This document shows positions 7,340 to 13,687 of a stretch of 14,015 nt of DNA, in pieces (the stretch's first letter is position 1; each line of letters starts with the position of its first letter). This stretch comes from Paracoccaceae bacterium. Its GTDB lineage: Bacteria; Pseudomonadota; Alphaproteobacteria; Rhodobacterales; Rhodobacteraceae. Position numbers and translations under genes: made by a program. The notes below the pieces were generated by a model. The model had not been told where the DNA came from. It was given only the letters and a program-made list of their open reading frames with translations, and did not search any database. The stretch covers positions 1 to 14,015 of the forward strand of contig JANSYB010000012.1 of the NCBI GenBank assembly GCA_024742655.1, written 5' to 3'.

Positions 7340-7589
7340 AGTCGTGGACAATTCCTTTTTCGGCTTTCTTTCGTGTGGCAAGTTGCGCCTCCGCTTCGAT
7401 GGCGATCTTCAGCCACTGCCGGATCTCCGACGTGGCCTTCATCGCGTTTTTCAGTTCTCCGAATTCCCCGGCCTTGATCCGGGCATACATCCCTTCAAGC
7501 TCCTCGCGCATGTCCGCCAACTGACGTTCAAGCGAGTCGATCGAGGTCGTCAGCCCGGTCGGAACCGGGTCTGGGGTGATCAATGTCAT
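7251..7589 (-). CDS. GTA small terminase, orfg1-like
   Basis: A 112-residue protein beginning MTLITPDPVPTG. The middle is strongly helical and charged (SLERQLADMREELEGMYARI, then LKNAMKATSEIRQWLKIAIEAE), followed by a basic C-terminal tail (LLDRLRRRRNPDG). It is the first gene of the GTA cluster and overlaps the large terminase gene. The R. capsulatus orfg1 product is established as the GTA small terminase; here the assignment rests on position, size and helical character. Coiled-coil oligomerisation and a basic tail fit a protein that bridges DNA and TerL. No classical HTH is obvious, which suits a packager lacking strict sequence specificity. The ribosome binding site (GAGG, more than 10 nt upstream) is weak. 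Confidence 0.82.
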   Translation of the reverse strand: MTLITPDPVPTGLTTSIDSLERQLADMREELEGMYARIKAGEFGELKNAMKATSEIRQWLKIAIEAEAQLATRKKAEKGIVHDYALDLEAAQLAVGGLLDRLRRRRNPDGVS

Positions 7590-7636
7590 CCGTGTTCATG
7601 CCTCATGCGTTACCGTTGTGGTGACCCCCGGGCGCC

Positions 7637-7673
7637 CCAAATGAAAACGGCCCCGGGTCGCCCCGAGGCCGTT
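7637..7673 (-). terminator. Intrinsic terminator-like hairpin before GTA g1
   Basis: On the minus strand a 7-bp AACGGCC/GGCCGTT stem (plus arms 7646-7652 and 7667-7673), one mismatch, 4 more GC pairs and a 4-nt loop are followed by TTTTCATTT. It can end the mltG transcript. It also lies downstream of the putative g1 promoter, so it would sit in the GTA leader. Confidence 0.65.
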
Positions 7674-7699
7674 GGATACATCTGTGCAGCATGACACAA

Positions 7700-7728
7700 C
7701 CTATACGAGATAGCGTGCGCAAAATCAA
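7700..7728 (-). promoter_or_regulatory. Putative sigma-70-like promoter of the GTA cluster
   Basis: On the minus strand TTGATT (plus 7723-7728) and TATAGG (plus 7700-7705) are separated by exactly 17 nt, each matching 4 of 6 consensus bases. The predicted start near 7692 leaves a leader of about 100 nt to g1. This is a sequence match only. Confidence 0.45.
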
Positions 7729-7760
7729 GGTGTTGCGCAACGGACGCGCCGCGTAACGCA
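7716..7760. promoter_or_regulatory. Repeat-rich control site with IHF consensus upstream of GTA g1
   Basis: Three elements cluster here. TGCGCAA occurs twice (7716-7722 and 7734-7740), 18 bp apart; the second copy lies in the perfect palindrome GTTGCGCAAC (7732-7741). Between and overlapping them, AATCAAGGTGTTG (7723-7735) matches the full IHF consensus WATCAANNNNTTR. GCGTAACGC (7751-7759) is a further odd palindrome. An AT-rich stretch (7762-7788) lies beyond. The arrangement looks like operator and bending sites at the -35 region of the GTA promoter. The binding proteins are not known from sequence. Confidence 0.45.
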
Positions 7761-7812
7761 TCGATATATTTAGATTTTATTAAACTTTCCCTGCCCCGGC
7801 CGGGGTCGGAAC

Positions 7813-8979
7813 CTACTGGTTGTCGCGCTCGGCCTCAAGTCGGCGATAGGCCGCCACGTTCTCGTTATGCTCGTCCAGCGTGACGGCGAACAGATGCCCG
7901 TCACGCGGGTCCAGTGTCTTGGCCACGAAGAAGATGTAATCGGTATCCAGCGGGTTCACCGCCGCCTCGATGCTCGCCCGGCCCGGATTGGCGATCGGCG
8001 TGGGCGGCAACCCGTTGATCACGTAGGTGTTGTACGGCGTCTCGGCGCGCAACTCGCTCTGGCGCAGACCGCGGCCCAGCACCCCTTCGCCGTTGGTGAT
8101 GCCATAGATCACCGTCGGGTCGGTCTGCAGCCGCATCCCCTGCCGCAAGCGGTTCGTAAAGACACTGGCCACCTGCCCGCGCTCGGTGGGCACGCCGGTT
8201 TCCTTCTCGATGATCGAGGCCAGGATCAGCGCCTCATAAGGGTTGTCCAGCGGAATGTCTTCGGCGCGGTTTTCCCACGCCGCCGCCAGGATACGATCCT
8301 GCGCATCGCGCATATTCTCGATCACGCTTGCGACCGTGTCGCCCTTGCGCACTTCGTAACTGTCGGGCGCAAGGCTGCCCTCTGGCGGCACCTCGTCCAC
8401 GCCGCCCTCCAGCACGTCGACCTGCTGCAACGCATCGACGATCTGCCAGCTGGTCACACCCTCGGCGATTGCGATGCGATAGCGTGTGTCGGCCTGCTCC
8501 AGAACCTGTGTATAGGTTTGCGGCACCTCCGCCTCCGGTCCGGGCGTAAACTCGGCCTTCTCGACAAACCGGTTCGTCGCCGGGTCGAGTTCACGCACCT
8601 GCACCTCGGACGTGGTCACGCCGATCCGGTAGACGACCTCCGTGCCACAGGTGCTGGCCCCGCCCCGGGTGATGATGTCGGTGATCTCGGCCATGCTGGC
8701 CCCGTCCGGGATCAACCAGCTGCCCGCCTTGAGCTGGCTGGTCTTGTCCGCATAGTCCACCCCGATCCGAAAGATCGAGCCGTTCGTCACCGCGCCCTCG
8801 GCCTCCAGCTTACGGGAAATGGCGCGCATGTTGGTGCCGCGCTCGACCCGCAGGCAGATCTGTTCATCCAGCGGACCGGCCGCCTGATACTCGTTCTGCC
8901 CCCACAGGATCACGCCCCCCAGCAGGAACACCAGCAGGACAAGAAAGGTCAGGAAGTTCGAGGCGATATGCCGCCACAT
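7813..8979 (-). CDS. mltG: Endolytic murein transglycosylase MltG (YceG)
   Basis: A 388-residue inner-membrane enzyme that cleaves nascent peptidoglycan strands and thereby sets glycan chain ends. A membrane segment at about 9-27 (FLTFLVLLVFLLGGVILW) is followed by a LysM-like part (40-105), then a region at about 110-165 that looks like an insertion relative to the shorter E. coli enzyme. The catalytic YceG domain holds LILASIIEKETGVPTERGQV with the conserved Glu (258), RLRQGMRLQTDPTVIYG and YNTYVINGLPPTPIANPG, all diagnostic. ATG at 8979 shares a base with the fabF stop (TGATG), so it is probably translated by coupling; an upstream GTG at 9000 is less likely. It was formerly annotated as aminodeoxychorismate lyase-like. 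The GTA cluster follows. Confidence 0.94.
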   Translation of the reverse strand: MWRHIASNFLTFLVLLVFLLGGVILWGQNEYQAAGPLDEQICLRVERGTNMRAISRKLEAEGAVTNGSIFRIGVDYADKTSQLKAGSWLIPDGASMAEITDIITRGGASTCGTEVVYRIGVTTSEVQVRELDPATNRFVEKAEFTPGPEAEVPQTYTQVLEQADTRYRIAIAEGVTSWQIVDALQQVDVLEGGVDEVPPEGSLAPDSYEVRKGDTVASVIENMRDAQDRILAAAWENRAEDIPLDNPYEALILASIIEKETGVPTERGQVASVFTNRLRQGMRLQTDPTVIYGITNGEGVLGRGLRQSELRAETPYNTYVINGLPPTPIANPGRASIEAAVNPLDTDYIFFVAKTLDPRDGHLFAVTLDEHNENVAAYRRLEAERDNQ

Positions 8980-10238
8980 CAGCGCGGCGTTCCCACGCAC
9001 AGACAGGCATTCGTGCCGCCGAACCCGAAACTGTTGGACAGCGCCACGTCGATCTTGCGCTCCCGCTTGGCATTGGGCGCCAGGTCCAGCGGTGTGTCTA
9101 CGGCCGGGTTGTCCAGGTTGATCGTGGGCGGGGCCACGTCATGCTTGACCGCCAGGATCGAGAATATCGCCTCGATCGCGCCCGCCGCCCCCAGAAGGTG
9201 CCCGGTCGACGACTTCGTCGAACTCATCGTGGCCGTCGCGGCGGCGTCGCCCAGCAGGCGCTCGACCGCCTGAAGTTCGATCGTGTCCGCCATCGTGCTG
9301 GTGCCGTGCGCGTTGATGTAATCCACCTGAGACGCCTCGACACCGGCGTTCTTCAGTGCGGCCTGCATGGCACGGAACCCGCCATCGCCATCCTCGCTCG
9401 GTGCGGTGATGTGATAGGCGTCCCCCGACAGGCCATAGCCGAGAATCTCGGCATAGATCTTGGCGCCACGCGCCTTGGCGTGCTCGTATTCCTCCAGCAC
9501 GACAACGCCCGCGCCCTCGCCCATCACGAACCCGTCGCGATCCGCGTCATAGGGCCGGCTGGCCGCCTTGGGGTCATCCGCACGCTTGGTGCTCAGCGCC
9601 TTGCAGGCATTGAAGCCCGCGATCCCGATCTCGCAGATCGCGGCCTCCGCGCCCCCGGCCACCATCACGTCCGCGTCCCCGAACATGATCAGCCGCGAGG
9701 CGTCGCCGATGGCATGCGCGCCCGTCGAACAGGCCGTCACCACCGAATGGTTCGGCCCCTTGAACCCGTACCGGATGCTGACCTGCCCGCTGATCAGGTT
9801 GATCAGCGCGCCGGGAATGAAGAACGGCGACACCCGCCGTACGCCCCGGTCCCGGATCAGCAGCGTCGTCTCCTCGATCGAGCGCAGCCCGCCGATGCCA
9901 GATCCGATCAGCACGCCGGTGCGCAGGCGATCCTCCTCGTCCTGCGGCGTCCAGCCCGCGTCGCGCACCGCCTGCTCAGCGGCCGCCACGCCGTAGAGGA
10001 TGAAATCATCCACCTTGCGGCGCTCTTTCGGGGCCATGTACGCATCGGCATCGAACGTGCCATCACTGCCATCGCCAAGCGGCACCTCGCAGGCATATTT
10101 CGTGGCCACGTTTTCAGGGTCGAACCGGGTGATCGTGCCCGCGCCGGACTGCCCGTCCAGAAGCCTGCTCCAGCTTTCCTCAACCCCGGAGGCCAGAGGG
10201 GTAACCAAGCCTAGTCCGGTGACAACGACACGCCGCAT
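8979..10238 (-). CDS. fabF: 3-oxoacyl-[acyl-carrier-protein] synthase II
   Basis: A 419-residue condensing enzyme that extends acyl-ACP with malonyl-ACP in type II fatty acid synthesis, including the elongation step needed for cis-vaccenate. The thiolase fold opens with MRRVVVTGLGLVTPLASGV. The catalytic set is complete: Cys170 in VVTACSTGAHA, His311 in NAHGTSTMADT, and Lys342 with His347 in SSTKSSTGHLLGAAG; SFGFGGTNA closes the protein. The frame is open to 10421, and a second ATG lies at 10274, but ATG at 10238 (with AAAGGG about 8 nt upstream) gives the family N-terminus. It lies 115 nt after the HisA-like gene and its stop overlaps mltG, linking membrane lipid and cell wall synthesis in one transcript. 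Confidence 0.96.
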   Translation of the reverse strand: MRRVVVTGLGLVTPLASGVEESWSRLLDGQSGAGTITRFDPENVATKYACEVPLGDGSDGTFDADAYMAPKERRKVDDFILYGVAAAEQAVRDAGWTPQDEEDRLRTGVLIGSGIGGLRSIEETTLLIRDRGVRRVSPFFIPGALINLISGQVSIRYGFKGPNHSVVTACSTGAHAIGDASRLIMFGDADVMVAGGAEAAICEIGIAGFNACKALSTKRADDPKAASRPYDADRDGFVMGEGAGVVVLEEYEHAKARGAKIYAEILGYGLSGDAYHITAPSEDGDGGFRAMQAALKNAGVEASQVDYINAHGTSTMADTIELQAVERLLGDAAATATMSSTKSSTGHLLGAAGAIEAIFSILAVKHDVAPPTINLDNPAVDTPLDLAPNAKRERKIDVALSNSFGFGGTNACLCVGTPR

Positions 10239-10353
10239 ACTGCTGCCCTTTCGTTCTGATGTTTGGCTGCTCATACCGCGCCTTGCCCCCGGTGGGCAAG
10301 CCCAAGGGCGCGCAGACCGGCAAGGTAGCGCGCCGGCCGGCCTTCCGTGGCGT

Positions 10354-11097
10354 TCAGCGGAAATCCGCGACCGGTTCCGGCTCCCCCTGTGCCAGGGCCA
10401 ATGCCTCGGCCAGGCCCACATCTTTGGACAGCAGCGCCCGCCCGATGATCGTGCCGGCGATGTTCGGCACGTATTTCAGGCGCGACACATCATCCACGCT
10501 GCGCACCGTGCCGCGCGCGATAACCGGATGGCGCGTTTGCGCCGCCAGGCCCGAGATCACCCCGAGGCTGCCATCCGTATCCTCGATATCGGCATCGATA
10601 TCGGTGACGATGACCCCGGCCAGAGGCACATCGTCGAACGCCTTGATATAGGTGGCCGGGTCGAACGCGCTTTTCGTACGCCAGCCTTCGGTCATCACCG
10701 CACCCTGGAAGATATCGACCGCCAGCACCATCTGGTCGGGATGAAACTTGGCCATTTCGCGCAGAAGGTCGGGATCGTAGGCCGCCATCGTGCCCACGAC
10801 AACGCGGCCCGCCCCCTTGTCGATCCAGCGGCTGACCGCATCACGCGACCGGAACCCGCCACCCAGCTGGACCGGAATGCCGACCGAGCGGATGATCTCT
10901 TCCAGCAGGTCGTTGTTGTCTCCCTCTCCAGCCAGGGCGTTGATGTCCGTGACATGCATCCATTCCGCCCCCGCGGCCGCGAAACCCGCCGCGGTTTCAA
11001 CCGGATCCACATGCCAGATGACTGGTTCTTCCAGACGACCGCGCGTCAATGACACGCATTTGCCGTTATGCAGTTCAAGGGTCGGATAGATGATCAT
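10354..11097 (-). CDS. Divergent HisA-like TIM-barrel protein
   Basis: A 247-residue protein of the HisA/HisF family, resembling the phosphoribosylformimino-AICAR isomerase of histidine synthesis. Retained are both phosphate-binding regions in outline (GGGFRS near 79-84; ARGTVRS near 194-200), Asp128 in LAVDIFQG, TEGW, VTDIDAD, and IIGRALL near 217-223. But the first catalytic Asp, normally in PAIDL, is Glu8 in PTLELHNG; the Arg after the second catalytic Asp (usually DxRxG) is Phe130; and the second phosphate loop reads GT in place of GG. Its neighbours are fab genes, not his genes. It is therefore probably a paralog with altered or lost isomerase activity rather than the true HisA. The ATG at 11097 begins the first beta strand. 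Confidence 0.8.
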   Translation of the reverse strand: MIIYPTLELHNGKCVSLTRGRLEEPVIWHVDPVETAAGFAAAGAEWMHVTDINALAGEGDNNDLLEEIIRSVGIPVQLGGGFRSRDAVSRWIDKGAGRVVVGTMAAYDPDLLREMAKFHPDQMVLAVDIFQGAVMTEGWRTKSAFDPATYIKAFDDVPLAGVIVTDIDADIEDTDGSLGVISGLAAQTRHPVIARGTVRSVDDVSRLKYVPNIAGTIIGRALLSKDVGLAEALALAQGEPEPVADFR

Positions 11098-11226
11098 GGC
11101 GCCAACGTCCTTCGATTCGCTCCTGGGTTGCCTTCCTGACAGGCAGTGACAGTCTGCCGGACCGCGCGCGATGTGGATGTCACCAAATCGGCATCATGTA
11201 TTCCATTCCCGAAGTCGCCCGGCCCG
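11098..11226. other. acpP-hisA-like intergenic stretch
   Basis: Between the acpP terminator and the HisA-like gene about 130 nt hold no gene. There is a direct repeat of TGACAG (11137-11142 and 11147-11152) and a small GGCAG/CTGCC stem nearby. I saw no convincing promoter hexamer pair, though the terminator upstream means the HisA-like gene needs either readthrough or its own promoter. Confidence 0.4.
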
Positions 11227-11261
11227 AAAACGAAAAAGGCCCCCGCCATTCGGCGAGGGCC
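11227..11261 (-). terminator. Intrinsic terminator of acpP
   Basis: On the minus strand a 10-position stem (plus arms 11238-11247 and 11252-11261, one A-C mismatch, loop 4 nt) is followed by TTTTTCGTTTT. It lies 29 nt after the acpP stop. This is the best intrinsic terminator in the window and should make acpP largely monocistronic, as is common for this highly expressed gene. Confidence 0.88.
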
Positions 11262-11289
11262 CCATGTCCCGAAACGGGATATTGTCCGC

Positions 11290-11523
11290 TTACGACGCGT
11301 CGCTGATGAACTTCACCGCATCGCCGAAGGTCTGGATGGTCTCGGCCGCGTCATCGGGGATCTCGATGCCGAACTCTTCTTCGAACGCCATGACCAGTTC
11401 GACCGTGTCCAGGCTGTCAGCACCCAGATCGTCGATGAAAGAGGCGTTCTCGGACACTTTGTCCTCTTCCACGCCCAGGTGCTCAACAACGATCTTCTTC
11501 ACGCGGTCTGCGATATCGCTCAT
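11290..11523 (-). CDS. acpP: Acyl carrier protein
   Basis: A 77-residue acidic, four-helix carrier of growing acyl chains in fatty acid synthesis. The phosphopantetheine attachment site is Ser37 in [13 protein letters not shown], the universal DSL motif; the C-terminal helix [12 protein letters not shown] is typical. The ATG at 11523 has GAGGAA about 7 nt upstream. It is preceded by a long leader with its own promoter candidate and followed by a strong terminator, so it can be expressed at a level different from fabD/fabG upstream and the HisA-like gene/fabF downstream. The sequence is close to that expected for an alphaproteobacterial housekeeping ACP, with nothing odd. Confidence 0.97.
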   Translation of the reverse strand: MSDIADRVKKIVVEHLGVEEDKVSENASFIDDLGADSLDTVELVMAFEEEFGIEIPDDAAETIQTFGDAVKFISDAS

Positions 11524-11677
11524 CTCATGTTCCTCATATCTTCTTCCGGGCGACAGGCCCGCAATCCTTGTCCTGCCCCTGCCGGGGACGCGGCTCTTGT
11601 TTGCCCCAGCGGGCGGCTCCTGCTGCCCGCTTACACGGGCTTTGCTGGGGCAGATTTGTCTCTCCCCCGTTCAATCA
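11524..11677 (-). promoter_or_regulatory. Structured acpP 5' leader
   Basis: Between the predicted acpP start site and its ATG lie about 150 nt rich in inverted repeats. An outer stem GCCCCAGC/GCTGGGGC (plus 11603-11610 and 11644-11651) encloses two competing hairpins: GGGC 11611-11614 with GCCC 11626-11629, and GCCCG 11625-11629 with CGGGC 11636-11640. Smaller stems follow nearer the gene (CGGGC/GCCCG around 11548-11562). Two alternatives sharing one arm suggest possible regulation, but stability alone could explain it. Confidence 0.45.
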
Positions 11678-11683
11678 TCGCCG

Positions 11684-11711
11684 CCTATAGCACATGGCGC
11701 GGCTTTGGCAA
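11684..11711 (-). promoter_or_regulatory. Putative acpP promoter
   Basis: On the minus strand TTGCCA (5 of 6 to TTGACA, plus 11706-11711) and TATAGG (plus 11684-11689) are 16 nt apart, giving a start near 11677. It lies between the fabG stop and acpP. Confidence 0.55.
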
Positions 11712-11754
11712 ATGGTTTCCCAAAGCGCGCATAGGCGGGCCATGGCCCAGCCCG

Positions 11755-12492
11755 TTACAGCATCGCCATGCCCCCATTGACGTGCAGCGTGGCCCCGGTC
11801 ACATACCCGGCTTCCTCGCTGGCCAGATAGAGAACCGCCGCGGCAATCTCCTCGGGCTTGCCCATCCGCGCAGCCGGGATCTGCGCGTTGATCTTGTCCT
11901 TCTGCTCATCGGTCAGCTTGTCGGTCATGGCCGTCGCGATGAAACCGGGCGCCACGGCATTGGCGGTGATCCCGCGGCTGGCCACCTCGTAGGCGATCGA
12001 CTTGGTCAGCCCCACCATGCCCGCCTTCGAGGCCGCGTAATTCGCCTGTCCCGGGTTGCCCGTGGCCCCCACGATCGAGCTGATGTTGATGATCCGCCCC
12101 CAGCGGGATTTCATCATCGGACGCATCACGCCCCGGCACAGCCGCATCGTCGCGGTCAGGTTCACGTCGATCACGCTCTGCCATTCCTCGTCGGACATGC
12201 GCATGAAGATCTGGTCGCGCGTGATCCCGGCATTGTTGACAAGGATATCCACGCCGCCCATGGCCTCGGCGGCCTGCTTGGGCAGGTCGTCAACGGCCTC
12301 CGGATCGCCCAGGTTGCACGGCAGGACATGCGCCCGCTCTCCCAGTTCGGCGGCCAGCGCCTCAAGGGGGTCCACGCGCGTACCCGAAAGCCCCACCGTG
12401 GCGCCCGCGTCATGCAAGGCACGGGCAATCGCCCCACCGATCCCGCCCGATGCGCCGGTCACCAGCGCCGTCTTTCCCGTCAGGTCGAACAT
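11755..12492 (-). CDS. fabG: 3-oxoacyl-[acyl-carrier-protein] reductase
   Basis: A 245-residue short-chain dehydrogenase/reductase that uses NADPH to reduce 3-oxoacyl-ACP, the first reduction of each elongation cycle. The Rossmann motif TGASGGIG (12-19), NNAG (86-89) and the catalytic set Asn111, Ser139, Tyr152 and Lys156 (NISSIVG; YAASKAG) are intact, and the end VTGATLHVNGGMAML is the standard FabG C-terminus. The ATG at 12492 has GGAAAGGG about 10 nt upstream. It lies 79 nt after fabD, in the usual fabD-fabG-acpP order. The context makes this the housekeeping FabG rather than one of the many paralogs such as PHB-type reductases. The gap before it holds a palindrome pair described separately. 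Confidence 0.96.
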   Translation of the reverse strand: MFDLTGKTALVTGASGGIGGAIARALHDAGATVGLSGTRVDPLEALAAELGERAHVLPCNLGDPEAVDDLPKQAAEAMGGVDILVNNAGITRDQIFMRMSDEEWQSVIDVNLTATMRLCRGVMRPMMKSRWGRIINISSIVGATGNPGQANYAASKAGMVGLTKSIAYEVASRGITANAVAPGFIATAMTDKLTDEQKDKINAQIPAARMGKPEEIAAAVLYLASEEAGYVTGATLHVNGGMAML

Positions 12493-12517
12493 CTGTCTTG
12501 ATCCCTTTCCTCTGTCA

Positions 12518-12563
12518 CCAAATTTCTTTCAAAGAAATTTGGCAAGAAAATCCCATTTTCTTG
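12518..12563. repeat. Tandem perfect AT-rich palindromes between fabD and fabG
   Basis: Two perfect inverted repeats abut. The first has arms CCAAATTTCTTT and AAAGAAATTTGG around a single C (12518-12542). The second has arms CAAGAAAAT and ATTTTCTTG around CCC (12543-12563). Both are much richer in A+T than the surroundings. Neither is followed by a T-tract on the minus strand, so an ordinary intrinsic terminator is unlikely. They may be a dispersed repeat, a protein site or an mRNA processing hairpin. Confidence 0.75.
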
Positions 12564-12571
12564 GCCCCGAC

Positions 12572-13513
12572 TCAGGCCTTGACGGCCTCGACGGCCGCCG
12601 CGACATCCTCGGGTGTTCCAACCGCGCGCACCGCGATCTCGCGGTCAATGCGGCGCACCATCCCGGACAGCGCCTTGCCCGCGCCGATCTCCCAGGTCTC
12701 GGTGACACCCTGCTGCGCCATGTAGAGAACCGATTCCCGCCACCGCACGGCACCGGTCACCTGCTCGACCAGCAGCCCCCGGATCGTATCGGGATCGCTG
12801 ACCGCCTCGGCTCGCACATTCGCCACCACGGGCACGCGCGGTGCCGTGATTGTCACCTCGCTCAACGCCTCGGCCATCACCTCGGCCGCCGGTGCCATCA
12901 GGGCACAATGAAACGGCGCGCTGACCGGCAACAACATCGCCCGCTTGGCACCGGCCTCCTTGGCCAGATCGACGGCGCGCGCCACCGCACCCGCGTGACC
13001 GGATACAACGACCTGTCCCGGATCATTGTCATTGGCGGCCTGGCACACCTCGTCGCCCGCCGCCTGTTGCGCCACGTCTCGCACCGCCTCGAGGTCAAGC
13101 CCCAGCACAGCCGCCATCGCACCCTCACCAACCGGCACGGCCGCCTGCATCGCCAGACCCCGCGTGCGCAGCAGGCGCGCGCAATCCCCCAGGCTCAACG
13201 CGCCCGCCGCCGACAGGGCGGAATATTCCCCAAGACTGTGGCCTGCAACCATCGCCGCCGTCTCGATGCCAAGCCCCTCGGCCTCCAGCGCGCGCATCGC
13301 CGCCAATGATGTCGCCATCAATGCAGGCTGCGCGTTCTGCGTCAGGGTCAGATCATCCTGCGCCCCCTCCCAGATCAGCGCGCTCAGTTTTTCGCCAAGC
13401 GCGTCGTCGACCTCGTCGAAAACGGCCTGCGCCGCCGGATAGGCTTCGGCCAGCGCCCGACCCATGCCGATGGTCTGGGCGCCCTGCCCGGGGAAAATGA
13501 ATGCTCTGCTCAT
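12572..13513 (-). CDS. fabD: Malonyl-CoA:ACP transacylase
   Basis: A 313-residue acyltransferase that moves malonyl from CoA to ACP, supplying the extender unit to FabF-type synthases. It has FPGQGAQ at the N-terminus (7-13), the nucleophile Ser93 in GHSLGEYSAL, Arg118 in LLRTRGLAMQ that binds the malonyl carboxylate, and His202 in SAPFHCALM. Glycine-rich EIGAGKALSGMVRRI near the C-terminus is also usual. The ATG at 13513 has GGAAGGG about 9 nt upstream. It is the first gene of the leftward fab block and diverges from the cytochrome b561 gene. Length and motifs are normal. Confidence 0.96.
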   Translation of the reverse strand: MSRAFIFPGQGAQTIGMGRALAEAYPAAQAVFDEVDDALGEKLSALIWEGAQDDLTLTQNAQPALMATSLAAMRALEAEGLGIETAAMVAGHSLGEYSALSAAGALSLGDCARLLRTRGLAMQAAVPVGEGAMAAVLGLDLEAVRDVAQQAAGDEVCQAANDNDPGQVVVSGHAGAVARAVDLAKEAGAKRAMLLPVSAPFHCALMAPAAEVMAEALSEVTITAPRVPVVANVRAEAVSDPDTIRGLLVEQVTGAVRWRESVLYMAQQGVTETWEIGAGKALSGMVRRIDREIAVRAVGTPEDVAAAVEAVKA

Positions 13514-13687
13514 CCTGTCTGTCCCTTCCTGCTACGATCTTCCGATACCGCGCCGGGCGCGTCGGTGCAACGGGCAAGCCACCCGCGCGGGGCTGCACGA
13601 CGACTGTGCGCTTATGGTGATTGTCAGCCCGGGGACACAGTATAGGTTGCGCGGCATCATCACAGTCACCCATCGAGGAGAGCCACG
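13514..13687. promoter_or_regulatory. Divergent fabD/cytochrome b561 promoter region
   Basis: This 174-nt divergent gap should hold promoters for both genes. Around 13639-13646 the sequence AGTATAGG offers overlapping -10-like hexamers: TATAGG on the plus strand (13641-13646) and TATACT on the minus strand (plus 13639-13644). The -35 partners are weak (GTGATT at 18 nt on plus; GTGACT at 19 nt on minus). A palindrome CCCGCGCGGG (13582-13591), flanked by GTGCA/TGCAC, lies in the fabD leader. Confidence 0.3.

Noticed and set aside
7768..7781. Possible CtrA box (TTAG-N6-TTAA) in the AT-rich part of the GTA control region
   Set aside because: The canonical site is TTAA-N7-TTAA. This one has one wrong base and the wrong spacing in an AT-rich stretch where such matches arise easily.
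7794..7805. CCCCGGCCGGGG palindrome just after mltG as a terminator
   Set aside because: With a realistic loop only 4 bp remain and no T-run follows directly. The hairpin at 7637-7673 is a better terminator.
7867..9273. 468-codon open frame on the plus strand across mltG and fabF
   Set aside because: It is antisense to mltG and fabF, with a low-complexity Arg/His/Gly-rich composition and no recognisable family.
10282..10300. CTTGCCC/GGGCAAG hairpin between the HisA-like gene and fabF as a terminator
   Set aside because: No T-tract follows on the minus strand and fabF starts shortly after, so it is at most a minor leader structure.
11146..12501. 451-codon open frame on the plus strand across acpP and fabG
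   Set aside because: It is antisense to two certain genes and covers the acpP terminator and promoter, so it is a shadow.
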